DNA from: UBA9732 sp052170315
GTDB taxonomy: Bacteria; Spirochaetota; Spirochaetia; Sphaerochaetales; Sphaerochaetaceae
Direction: 5' to 3'
Assembly (NCBI GenBank): GCA_052170315.1
Contig: JBQNAT010000002.1
Span: 62,001 to 126,000, forward strand
Length of the DNA stretch: 64,000 nucleotides
Program-made: the position numbers and the translations under genes
In this document: piece by piece, positions 1 through 7,189 of the stretch
Position numbering within the stretch: position 1 is the first letter of the stretch
Layout: the number at the start of each line of letters is the position of its first letter
The notes under the pieces: model-generated
Told to the model about the DNA's origin: nothing
Seen by the model: the letters and a program-made list of their open reading frames with translations, nothing else
Databases searched by the model: none

Positions 1-919
1 TTGTTAATGTTAACGGTGTTTTCGTGTTTGCCCCAATCTGAAACTCTTTCTTTGTTCCTTCAGCGGCTGACACTGCCTGATTTGCTATCTCAAGAGATAT
101 CTCAGCTATTTGAACACTTGAGTTTCCTTTGGGCTGTTCGGTTAATGTAAGCTTCGCTTCTCTGATTTCAGACACTTCTTCATAATCTATGCCGTAGTTT
201 TCCCTGAAACTTTCCTTAAGCTTTGAAAGCTTACTCACCGCGGAGTCAAGGCTTACTTTTCCCGATTCAAGGTTCAGCCTGCTCTGAAGGTCATTCAGGC
301 TGCCTTCTGTCAGTTCACCGGAAGCAAGGGCCGTGTTGTAGTCCAGAAGAAGGCGTTCATAGGAAAGCGATGCTTCATGGATTGAAAACGCACTCTGGAT
401 TATTGAGATAAGATTTTGAAGAACGCCATTTTTCATCTGTAAAATTCTTTTATTGTAATCCAAATCCTGCCGGATTACGCCAAGTTTCTCTGTAAGTGCT
501 TTTCTGCTGTCTTTAAAGGAATCAAGGTTTATAATTTTTTTATAGCCGGCACTGGGTGTTACCGTTAATGAGGTATCCCCTGATTTAGAAATTCTTGTGG
601 CGTTTGAAAGACCGAAGGTAACGCTTTCATCTTCTTTTTTCGATATTATAATCTCCGCAGACGGGCCCATTGAAAAAAATGACTTCCCCGGACTTTCTTT
701 CTGAAATGAAACTTCACCGGAAGACACGGATACGGAAAGAGTATCTTTCTCATCCTTTGTTCTAAGTGACAGTTCATTGTTTTCTCTGTTAATTTCCAGC
801 GTTTTCATGGCAACGCTGTTTTCCATGGCTTTTTGCACAAGAGCGTCAGCGCTTATCGCAAATACCGGCAAAGACAGGCAAACCATAAAAATGAGGATTA
901 AGCATTTTTTACTGTTCAT
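1..919 (-). CDS. TolC-like outer-membrane efflux protein, 3'-truncated by window edge
   Basis: An uninterrupted minus-strand frame runs from ATG at 917-919 off the left edge (306 codons seen, no stop). Residues 1-20 form a Sec signal peptide (MNSKK, hydrophobic core, LPVFA). The mature part starts with ALVQKAMENSVAMKTLEINREN, the opening heptad-like pattern of TolC/OEP-family proteins, and continues with long alternating charged helices and serine/threonine-rich strands. Inferred role: outer-membrane exit duct of a tripartite efflux or type I secretion system; the inner-membrane partners would lie beyond the left edge. No Shine-Dalgarno is visible; a TTGAAC/TAATAT promoter ends 6 nt before the ATG. 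The family call is by pattern only; a spirochaete-specific helical outer-membrane protein is the alternative. Confidence 0.6.
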   Translation of the reverse strand, partial: MNSKKCLILIFMVCLSLPVFAISADALVQKAMENSVAMKTLEINRENNELSLRTKDEKDTLSVSVSSGEVSFQKESPGKSFFSMGPSAEIIISKKEDESVTFGLSNATRISKSGDTSLTVTPSAGYKKIINLDSFKDSRKALTEKLGVIRQDLDYNKRILQMKNGVLQNLISIIQSAFSIHEASLSYERLLLDYNTALASGELTEGSLNDLQSRLNLESGKVSLDSAVSKLSKLKESFRENYGIDYEEVSEIREAKLTLTEQPKGNSSVQIAEISLEIANQAVSAAEGTKKEFQIGANTKTPLTLT

Positions 920-925
920 GTTAGT

Positions 926-955
926 ATATTACATTTTATGCCGTTTGAAGTTCAA
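926..955 (-). promoter_or_regulatory. Promoter of the TolC-like gene, leaderless geometry
   Basis: On the minus strand, TTGAAC (950-955), an 18-bp spacer and TAATAT (926-931) are followed by six bases and the ATG. The predicted transcript start coincides with the start codon and no Shine-Dalgarno exists. Confidence 0.55.
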
Positions 956-966
956 CAGGTTAATAA

Positions 967-994
967 AAAACGGCCACCGGAAGGTGACCGTTTT
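967..994 (-). terminator. Intrinsic terminator after the beta-barrel gene
   Basis: Inverted repeat with an 8-bp GC-rich core (one C/A mismatch), GGAA-type tetraloop and flanking A/T runs. On the minus strand it ends in a T-rich tail. It lies 25 bp past the stop of the 1020-2243 gene. Confidence 0.8.
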
Positions 995-1019
995 GAAATC
1001 AAATCTAAAATCTGAACAA

Positions 1020-2243
1020 TTAGAACTTAATTGTTGCGGAAGCTGTGACACTGCCCTTATTCTTGGCGATAAGGTTCGGATTATTGTAGACAAGAGCAAG
1101 CTTTGCGTTCTCAACAACCTTTTCCGATTCAACACCAACCTTAAGGGGAAGTTTAACCAGAGAATTAGCAAGAGCAAAGTCAACAAACATTGTATCAACC
1201 TGCACATATGCAGATGCGATACCTGCATCGCAAGATGCTTTTGCACCAACTGTAAGGTCTCTGCCCGGAAGCAGGGCATCTCTGAGTTCAACAGAACCTT
1301 CAACACCGACAGCAAGATTTTCCTGAACTTTGAAGGTGTACTCTGCTTTGAGCTTGGCATCAAGAAGAAGAGTATTTGCATATGTACCAGTATACGGGTC
1401 TTTACGATTTGGTTCATCTGCTGGTTTATAGTCAGCAAGAGCGCCGGGTCCCATATACGCATTCAATGTGAGGAAGTCATATTTTACGTTCAAAGCGGCA
1501 TCAAAAATAACATTCTTGTTGTCATACTTCAAATCAGCCGCAACATCCGCGGAAAGCTTGTCAGCTTTGTATCCCGCCTTAGCGGACGCACCAAGATAGT
1601 TGGCTCTGGCGCTTTCGTTTGAATATACGCCGTACGCTCCGGCCTGTACGGTAACCGCATCTTCAGCAACCTTGAATTCCTTTGTCTCCACATGCGCAAA
1701 TACAGTGTGCTTCTCAGGACCCCAGGAACCCTTTGCTCCCAAACCTACTGTGTAGCCATCATATGAAACCGTGAATCCCGGTACTACATCAGCTTTCACA
1801 GGACCATTAACAACATCAATTATTGGCAACCCCTTGGCTTTCTGATAGTGTTTTGCAAAGTCTGCTGCTGAACCGGCGTTGAGGATACCGAATGTGATAT
1901 CGCCAACATGGATGTTAGCCTTTGTAATCTTAACTTCACCTGAGAATTCAGGAACTACATCATACTTACTGCCAGCCTTATTCTTTGACTCAAGTTCTAC
2001 AGCTGCAGATGCTTCCGCCGCTACTTCAGCCCAGACGTCCGTCTCATGTGCATCTTTTCCTACGGTTGTTTTATCAAGCTCAAATGAGAACACATAAGTG
2101 CTCTTCAGATTATTCTTGAAACCCCATTCTTTTTTGTCAAGATCAACACCAAAGCTAATTCCTGCAGTACCGGAAAGCTTTCCAGCAAATGCGAAGCCAG
2201 CTACCAGCACCGTAATCAAAAGTACGATTATAACTTTTTTCAT
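1020..2243 (-). CDS. Outer-membrane beta-barrel (porin-like) protein
   Basis: A 407-aa protein. The start is the ATG at 2241-2243 because GGAGGAAGT sits immediately upstream; an in-frame ATG 30 bp further upstream would bury the signal peptide. Residues 1-20 (MKKVIIVLLITVLVAGFAFA) are a Sec signal peptide with an AxA cleavage site. The rest is short alternating amphipathic strands rich in Gly, Ala, Lys, Asp and aromatics (for example LSGTAGISFGVDLD, YDGYTVGLGAKGSW) and ends VTASATIKF, a typical beta-barrel C-terminal strand ending in Phe. Inferred: an abundant spirochaete outer-membrane porin, given the strong promoter, good RBS and own terminator. No specific porin family is recognised. Confidence 0.7.
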   Translation of the reverse strand: MKKVIIVLLITVLVAGFAFAGKLSGTAGISFGVDLDKKEWGFKNNLKSTYVFSFELDKTTVGKDAHETDVWAEVAAEASAAVELESKNKAGSKYDVVPEFSGEVKITKANIHVGDITFGILNAGSAADFAKHYQKAKGLPIIDVVNGPVKADVVPGFTVSYDGYTVGLGAKGSWGPEKHTVFAHVETKEFKVAEDAVTVQAGAYGVYSNESARANYLGASAKAGYKADKLSADVAADLKYDNKNVIFDAALNVKYDFLTLNAYMGPGALADYKPADEPNRKDPYTGTYANTLLLDAKLKAEYTFKVQENLAVGVEGSVELRDALLPGRDLTVGAKASCDAGIASAYVQVDTMFVDFALANSLVKLPLKVGVESEKVVENAKLALVYNNPNLIAKNKGSVTASATIKF

Positions 2244-2312
2244 ACTTCCTCCAATAATATCGGGGCTGGCCAAAGACCAGCTTTGTCCCTTTTTTCTCGT
2301 TATACGGAAGTC

Positions 2313-2341
2313 ATTTTAACAATGACGCTCCCAACTGTCAA
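2313..2341 (-). promoter_or_regulatory. Strong sigma-70-type promoter of the beta-barrel gene
   Basis: Minus strand: perfect TTGACA (2336-2341), a 17-bp spacer and TAAAAT (2313-2318), about 70 bp upstream of the start codon. It is the best consensus promoter in the window and fits a highly expressed envelope protein. Confidence 0.9.
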
Positions 2342-2362
2342 GAAAAACCAATTAAATCGGCA

Positions 2363-2372
2363 ATAGTTACAT
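2363..2372 (-). promoter_or_regulatory. 10-mer shared with the second beta-barrel gene's upstream region
   Basis: ATGTAACTAT (minus strand) lies upstream of the -35 box of the porin-like gene. The same ten bases occur at 32256-32265 upstream of the other small beta-barrel gene, where they sit in a perfect ATGTAA-N6-TTACAT dyad. Possible common regulator site; two occurrences only. Confidence 0.3.
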
Positions 2373-2407
2373 GTTTTTTTTGGGTTTTTATACAATTCTT
2401 TGTTTTT

Positions 2408-3307
2408 TTACAAAACATAGACGGTTTCGGCGGAAAAAGTCGCTTCATTAAGGGCTTTTACATTGTATGAAGCGACATCCGCTGTTGCCTTAACGGATGT
2501 TTCCCTGTCTGAAATGCCTTTTCTTATAAAAGCGGAAGCCTCTGAAAACGGCATATAAACCCTTTCTATGTGTTTTCTCTCCATGGCTCTGTTGAACAGG
2601 TCGAACATAAGGCTGAAAAGCCCGATTCCGCGATACTTTTCTTCTATATAGTAGTATAGAACACAGCACTGTTCTTCTATTCTTTCATAAATCAAAGCTC
2701 CGCAGTCTTTGCCTTCCGCGCATATAACAAAGGCTTCCTTTTCTGTAAAAGAATTCAATATTTTCTTCAATACGCGATTATTTGCCGAACATTTATTGAG
2801 AAGTTTTTCACAATACGCGTCCAGATTATCAATATACTTTATTTCAAAATCGGAAAGAAGGTCACCCTCAATAAGGTCATCGCCTTCCTCAGAGTCTTCT
2901 GAAGAACTTCCGCAGTGTTTTCTGTACCATGACTTTATGAAAACCTTCATCTTCCTGTCTTTAAAATCATACCAGCGTTTAAGATTGTCGGGACATTCCG
3001 CAAGAATGTTTCTGAAGCGTCTGAAAATACCGGGGGCTTTGACGCCAAGCTCTTCCGAAAGCCGGCTTTTAAGCTTTGAATCGGAGCAGGCGTTTACAAA
3101 CGATATCATCATCTGATAGCCGTCGGAACTTCCCCACGGTGGAAGTTCCAGCAAAAACTCCTTTGGAACTGAAAGCGCGTCTTCACCGCTTTTATGAATA
3201 CTTCCGTCCCTGCGGTCAAGAAGATAAACATCTTCCTGATTTTCCATTCCCCACGCTATCCGGGAAAGAGTTTCGTCTGTAAAAACTGGAAGCCTGTATA
3301 TGTTCAT
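2408..3307 (-). CDS. UPF0158-like N-domain fused to a GNAT acetyltransferase-like domain
   Basis: A 299-aa protein. Residues about 10-130 resemble the UPF0158 family: a MENQEDVYLLDRRDG segment, then KLKSRLSEELGVKAPGIFRRF and a WYDFKDRKMK segment. After an acidic Ser/Glu/Asp linker (about 133-150), residues about 190-270 resemble GNAT motif A: strand CVLYYYIEE, then KYRGIGLFSLMFDLF, the R-G-x-G pyrophosphate-binding loop. The ATG at 3305-3307 is chosen because TATAAT lies 6 nt upstream; an upstream in-frame ATG (3349) lies inside recX. The gene follows recX by 17 bp. The role is unknown; an N-acetyltransferase with an added recognition domain is the inference. Confidence 0.6.
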   Translation of the reverse strand: MNIYRLPVFTDETLSRIAWGMENQEDVYLLDRRDGSIHKSGEDALSVPKEFLLELPPWGSSDGYQMMISFVNACSDSKLKSRLSEELGVKAPGIFRRFRNILAECPDNLKRWYDFKDRKMKVFIKSWYRKHCGSSSEDSEEGDDLIEGDLLSDFEIKYIDNLDAYCEKLLNKCSANNRVLKKILNSFTEKEAFVICAEGKDCGALIYERIEEQCCVLYYYIEEKYRGIGLFSLMFDLFNRAMERKHIERVYMPFSEASAFIRKGISDRETSVKATADVASYNVKALNEATFSAETVYVL

Positions 3308-3313
3308 GGCAAG

Positions 3314-3319
3314 ATTATA
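3314..3319 (-). promoter_or_regulatory. -10 hexamer TATAAT 6 nt before the ATG
   Basis: A perfect TATAAT on the minus strand, six bases before the start of the UPF0158-GNAT gene. No Shine-Dalgarno and no clear -35 are seen. Confidence 0.5.
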
Positions 3320-3321
3320 AC

Positions 3322-3344
3322 ATATCAGAATATGTCTCTGATAT
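3322..3344. promoter_or_regulatory. Perfect 8-bp dyad at the end of recX
   Basis: ATATCAGA, 7-bp spacer, TCTGATAT: a perfect palindrome overlapping the recX stop codon and lying just upstream of the TATAAT hexamer of the next gene. It could be an operator or a weak hairpin; it lacks a T tract for termination. Confidence 0.4.
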
Positions 3345-3804
3345 CCCAATTGGAAAAGCCCAGCTTCCGTAAAGCGGCCCGGAGCTCCGCTTCCGTCCGC
3401 GCTTTACCTTTTCTTAAAAGAGCCGTTTCAGCTTCCCTGACAATGGCGGAGGTGTATTCATCAGTATAGATTTCATCAACCGTTTTTTGGGAAACGGCGC
3501 GGTCAGCGCCTTTTGCGGCAAGGCGCTGAAGCACAAGCTTTTTTCCTTCCGCGTGACGCTTATTATTTGAGCGAACAAAGCTTCGTACATAGCGCTCTTC
3601 ACTAAGGGAGCCGTCCGAAACAAGTTCTTCAATTACATCTTCTATCAAAGAGTCTTCATAGCCCTTTGCTTTGAGTTTCGCAATCAGCTCCCTTCGGTTA
3701 TGTTCACGGATTCCAAGATAGACAAGAGCCTGATTTCTGCACTGCTGAAAAAAAGGAGAGCCGTCCTTTTTTTCGGACAGCTCTTTCCTGTAAAATTTCT
3801 CCAT
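3325..3804 (-). CDS. recX: Regulatory protein RecX
   Basis: A 159-aa protein with three repeats of the RecX three-helix fold: ALVYLGIREHNRRELIAKLKAKGYEDSLIEDVIEEL, then DGSLSEERYVRSFVRSNNKRHAEGKKLVLQRLAAKG, then the LRKLGFSNWDIRDIF C-terminus. Family knowledge: RecX binds inside the RecA filament groove and limits recombinase activity. recA is not in the window. The gene sits 15 bp downstream of rpsI with no strong RBS of its own, so it is probably expressed from the ribosomal protein transcript, an unusual partner for a recombination modulator. Confidence 0.88.
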   Translation of the reverse strand: MEKFYRKELSEKKDGSPFFQQCRNQALVYLGIREHNRRELIAKLKAKGYEDSLIEDVIEELVSDGSLSEERYVRSFVRSNNKRHAEGKKLVLQRLAAKGADRAVSQKTVDEIYTDEYTSAIVREAETALLRKGKARTEAELRAALRKLGFSNWDIRDIF

Positions 3805-3819
3805 AATCTAAGTAAAAAA

Positions 3820-4230
3820 TTATCTCTTGGAGAACTGGAACTTGCGTCTTGCGCCTCTCTGGCCGTACTTCTTTCTTTCGACCATTCTCGGGTCTCTTGT
3901 AAGGAAACCGCTGGCGTGAAGCGCAGGCTTGTTGGCGTCATTTTCGTCAACAAGGGCTCTTGCGATTCCGTGTCTGCATGCGCCTGCCTGACCGGAAGGA
4001 CCGCCGCCTGCAACTGTGATAACAATATCATACTTGCCTTCGGAATCCGTTACCTGAAGAGGCTGTTTCACCTGGAACACGCAAAGAGGGTCACTGAAAT
4101 ATTCTTCAACATCTCTTCCGTTGACTGTAATCTTGCCGCTACCTTCACGAAGGTAAACGCGCGCAACCGCCGTTTTTCTGCGTCCGGTACCCTGACCGAG
4201 ATTGATTTTGCTTTCTTCTGTCTTAGCCAT
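3820..4230 (-). CDS. rpsI: 30S ribosomal protein S9
   Basis: A 136-aa protein. It contains the S9 core GTGRRKTAVARVYLREGSGK, the central VAGGGPSGQAGACRHGIARAL and the conserved C-terminus RGARRKFQFSKR that reaches into the P-site of the 30S subunit. A short N-terminal extension (MAKTEESKINLG) precedes the core. AAGGGG lies upstream of the ATG. It follows rplM by 11 bp, the almost universal L13-S9 operon. Confidence 0.97.
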   Translation of the reverse strand: MAKTEESKINLGQGTGRRKTAVARVYLREGSGKITVNGRDVEEYFSDPLCVFQVKQPLQVTDSEGKYDIVITVAGGGPSGQAGACRHGIARALVDENDANKPALHASGFLTRDPRMVERKKYGQRGARRKFQFSKR

Positions 4231-4241
4231 ATTCGTACCCC

Positions 4242-4670
4242 TTAGATTTCAACCTGGATTGGCTGCTGTGCCGCATGCGGATGCTTTGCGTCAGCATATA
4301 CCTTCATGTTTGTGAAGAGCTTGCGTCCGAGCGCCCCGTGAGGAAGCATTCCCCTGACGGCATGCTCCATTGGGAATGTTGGCTTGCGGACAATCATCCT
4401 GGCATAATTCTCTTCCTTCATTCCGCCGGCATAACCGGAAACTTTGCGGTACATCTTGTCATTGGCCTTGTTGCCCGACATGGCGGCTTTGGCAGCGTTG
4501 ATTATAATTACATAGTCGCCCATATCTTCGTTGGGAAGGTATTCGGGCTTATTTTTGCCTCTGAGAATATTGGCGGCTGCAACAGCGACGTGTCCGAGCT
4601 CTTTGCCCTCCGCGTCGATGAGATACCACTTCTTCTGAATCTCTTTCGGCTTTACAATAATAGTCTTCAT
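4242..4670 (-). CDS. rplM: 50S ribosomal protein L13
   Basis: A 142-aa protein with the L13 signatures KKWYLIDAEGKELGHVAVAAANILRGK, NEDMGDYVIIINA and VRGMLPHGALGRKLF. The ATG at 4668-4670 is preferred over one nine bases upstream because AGGTG lies 6-7 nt before it. The first gene of the rplM-rpsI-recX unit, with a roughly 165-nt structured leader and its own promoter. Confidence 0.96.
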   Translation of the reverse strand: MKTIIVKPKEIQKKWYLIDAEGKELGHVAVAAANILRGKNKPEYLPNEDMGDYVIIINAAKAAMSGNKANDKMYRKVSGYAGGMKEENYARMIVRKPTFPMEHAVRGMLPHGALGRKLFTNMKVYADAKHPHAAQQPIQVEI

Positions 4671-4713
4671 AGTAAACACCTACAGTAAAATTGTATGTTC
4701 ATGCACGTCACAG

Positions 4714-4800
4714 GCCGTCGGGATGAGCAGTCCATCCGGCATTGGACTCCGTTTCTTCTCTGCGTCTTTGCGGAACCCCGTGGGAAAGGGGTTTGAGTCC
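4714..4800 (-). ncRNA. Structured 5' leader of rplM (candidate autoregulatory element)
   Basis: On the transcript, GGACTC (from 4800) pairs with GAGTCC (to 4744). Nested inside is AACCCC/GGGGTT around a short loop. A second hairpin (4714-4740) has GCCGGATG pairing with CATC-CCGA-CGGC. Ribosomal protein leaders, including L13 leaders in other phyla, often bind the encoded protein. No match to a known class is claimed; the stems are read by eye. Confidence 0.45.
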
Positions 4801-4840
4801 CTGAAGACAGCACGCCAGAAAACGGACGCACGAAGTTAAT

Positions 4841-4868
4841 AATATATTCCGGAGGCTGACTTTGTCCA
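4841..4868 (-). promoter_or_regulatory. Probable rplM operon promoter
   Basis: Minus strand: TGGACA (4863-4868), 16-bp spacer, TATATT (4841-4846). It places the transcript start about 165 nt upstream of rplM, just ahead of the structured leader. Confidence 0.5.
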
Positions 4869-4912
4869 GTAGTCTTGCCCCTGTTTTGCTTTTTTATCAG
4901 CAAAGGCTGTAT

Positions 4913-7189
4913 TCAAAGTTTTTTGAACGCAACCTTATCGCTTGCGAACGTTCCCGTGCGGCCGCTGTCGAACTTTACGTCAAGGACTTCCCTTCCCGCG
5001 AAATTTCTCTTGCCGGTAACCGTACCGTCTCCGTAAAAATCGCTTCTGATTCTGTCACCCGCTTCATACTTAACGGAGCCGGGCACGGGCGCCGCGGTTT
5101 CAGTTCCGGAAGTTCCTGAAAAAGCAGTCTTTTTTATCAGCATCGCCGATTTGGGCTTTGAATTTCCGTCATAATCGCTTTTAAAGAATCTTCCCGTATC
5201 AATATAACTTGAAGAGTACCCTCTGTTATCAAAGCGGAACAGGCTTTTGCCGCGGGAACTTTCCCTGCCGTCAATTTTTTCAATATGAGACGGGTCTATT
5301 TCCTTAAGGAACATGCTTGGGGTTTCATACTGTATGCTTCCCCAGCGAAGGCGCGATGAAGCGCAGAACATGTAAAGCTCGTTCTTCGCGCGGGTCATCG
5401 CGACATAGCAAATGCGGCGCTCCTCTTCAATGTCGTCGTCCTCTTTGTCATCCGGCCTGCCCGGGAAAATCTCGTTTTCCATGCCTACCATGAAGACTCT
5501 GTCAAATTCAAGGCCTTTTGTGTTGTGCATTGTGATAAGGGTGACGCCGTCTTCGCTTTTGCCCTCGTCCTCTCCAAGGGAAGAGGAATCCAGTGAAGCA
5601 AGCTCCAGAAAGCTGTTTATTCCTTCCTGCCCGTCCGAGAACATTTCCTGTGAAAGCATATTAACAAGCTGTTCGATGTTGTCAGTCCTTTTGTTTTCCT
5701 TAAGATGTTCCTCGCTGTCGCGTTTAATGTAATATTCAAGGATGCCGAACTCGACCAGAACCTCTTTAAGAAACTTACCGTTTTCAAGGGTGCCGAAAAG
5801 CCCTCTGCAATGATTATAGGCTTCAAGGAAGGAGCGTATTCCGGTTTGGGCGGGGCCTTTGACAAGGTTCAGCTCAAGCGCTTTGACGCAGGCAAGAATA
5901 ACGTTGCCCCCTATGCTTTCGTCCTCATCCGCTACGGAAAGAAGTTTGCCTATGCTGACGTCCCCGACCTTGCGCGCGGGCTTGTTTATCATCCTCTGGA
6001 AGGCTACGCTGTCATGCGGGTTGGACATGAGGGATATCATTGCAATGCAGTCGCGGATTTCCTCCCTGTCATAGAACCTGAGCGAGCCCACAAGGTGATA
6101 GGGTATGTCGTTTATCATCAGGCGGTCTTCAAAATCCTTGGACTGAGAGTTTGTCCTGTACAGTATGGCGCTCTTTGAATAGGCATCCGGGTCCGAGGCT
6201 GCCGCGCGTTTCAGAATCTCGATTACCTGATGGGATTCGTCAAGGCCGCTGTTTACATAATACAGCTTAGGCAGGACTCCTCCGGTTTTGGCCGCCGAAA
6301 GGGTTTTCCGGGCACGTGTTCTGTTGACGCTGATAACATCGCGAGCCACGTTAAGTATGCTTTCCGAGCACCTGTAGTTCATGCCTAATACCACCTTCTG
6401 AGTATTGGGGAATGACTTGGGAAAATCCAGAATGTTCCTGACTTCGGCTCCTCTGAAACGGTAAATGCTCTGGTCGTCATCTCCTACCGCGCAGATGAAG
6501 GTGTCCGGGCCCGCTATCTGTTTAAGAAGCGTAAACTGAGCCTTGTTCGAGTCCTGATATTCGTCAACAAGAATCATTTTGAAGCGTCTGTGGACTTCTT
6601 CCTTCACATCGGGGTTCTTTTCAAGAAGCTCAATGGATTTGAGTATCATATCGGCAAAATCCACGTTGCCTGTACGGTACAGCATTTCGTTGTAGCGGTT
6701 GTAGTACCTGCAAAGCCTGTCATCCAGCATGTTGGGTTTTTCCATGCGGTCTTTGAGCAGGGAGATTTTTTTATAATATTCGGCGATTTCCTTTTTATTA
6801 TCATCGGGACAGGCCTGACACAGAAGCTGAACGCTGTCATCGTCATCGTAAATCTTGAAATTTGCATCAAGACCTACCCTCCGGCCATATTTTCTTAGAA
6901 GCCATACGCCGAAGGAGTGAAATGTCCTTATCATGACGGAAGAACCTTCATCCCCTATCATGCTCACAACTCTTTCCTGCATTTCACGGCAGGCTTTGTT
7001 CGTAAAGGTGACGGCCAGTATCCTGTAAGGGTTTATGCCAAGTTTTTCCACCGCGTATGCTATTTTGGTTGTTATTACACGTGTCTTGCCGGAACCGGCT
7101 CCCGCAAAAACAAGGAGCGAGCCTTCATTTATCAGCACAGCCCGGCGCTGCTGTTCGTTCAGCTGTGAAAGAATGGCATCCATGCTCAT
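4913..7189 (-). CDS. pcrA: UvrD/PcrA-type superfamily 1A DNA helicase
   Basis: A 758-aa protein with the full SF1A motif set: Walker A FAGAGSGKT (about 28-36), motif II DEYQD (210-214), motif III GDDDQSIYRFRGAE (237-250), motif IV MNYRCSESIL, motif V TMHNTKGLEFDRVFMVGME and motif VI EERRICYVAMTRAKNELYM. The C-terminus has the PcrA-like small domain (GDRIRSDFYGDGTVTGK ... VKFDSG). It unwinds 3'-5' in nucleotide excision and mismatch repair and displaces RecA. The ATG overlaps the rimO stop by 4 bp (ATGA), indicating translational coupling. PcrA versus UvrD versus Rep is a family-level choice. Confidence 0.9.
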   Translation of the reverse strand: MSMDAILSQLNEQQRRAVLINEGSLLVFAGAGSGKTRVITTKIAYAVEKLGINPYRILAVTFTNKACREMQERVVSMIGDEGSSVMIRTFHSFGVWLLRKYGRRVGLDANFKIYDDDDSVQLLCQACPDDNKKEIAEYYKKISLLKDRMEKPNMLDDRLCRYYNRYNEMLYRTGNVDFADMILKSIELLEKNPDVKEEVHRRFKMILVDEYQDSNKAQFTLLKQIAGPDTFICAVGDDDQSIYRFRGAEVRNILDFPKSFPNTQKVVLGMNYRCSESILNVARDVISVNRTRARKTLSAAKTGGVLPKLYYVNSGLDESHQVIEILKRAAASDPDAYSKSAILYRTNSQSKDFEDRLMINDIPYHLVGSLRFYDREEIRDCIAMISLMSNPHDSVAFQRMINKPARKVGDVSIGKLLSVADEDESIGGNVILACVKALELNLVKGPAQTGIRSFLEAYNHCRGLFGTLENGKFLKEVLVEFGILEYYIKRDSEEHLKENKRTDNIEQLVNMLSQEMFSDGQEGINSFLELASLDSSSLGEDEGKSEDGVTLITMHNTKGLEFDRVFMVGMENEIFPGRPDDKEDDDIEEERRICYVAMTRAKNELYMFCASSRLRWGSIQYETPSMFLKEIDPSHIEKIDGRESSRGKSLFRFDNRGYSSSYIDTGRFFKSDYDGNSKPKSAMLIKKTAFSGTSGTETAAPVPGSVKYEAGDRIRSDFYGDGTVTGKRNFAGREVLDVKFDSGRTGTFASDKVAFKKL

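Noticed and set aside
777..1622. 281-aa plus-strand frame opposite the porin-like gene
   Set aside because: Antisense to a gene with signal peptide, promoter, RBS and terminator; composition (many Cys, Ile, Lys) fits a reading shadow.
4667..4903. 78-aa minus-strand frame in the rplM leader
   Set aside because: No RBS, no recognisable domain, and the region is better explained as a structured 5' UTR; a regulatory peptide is not excluded.
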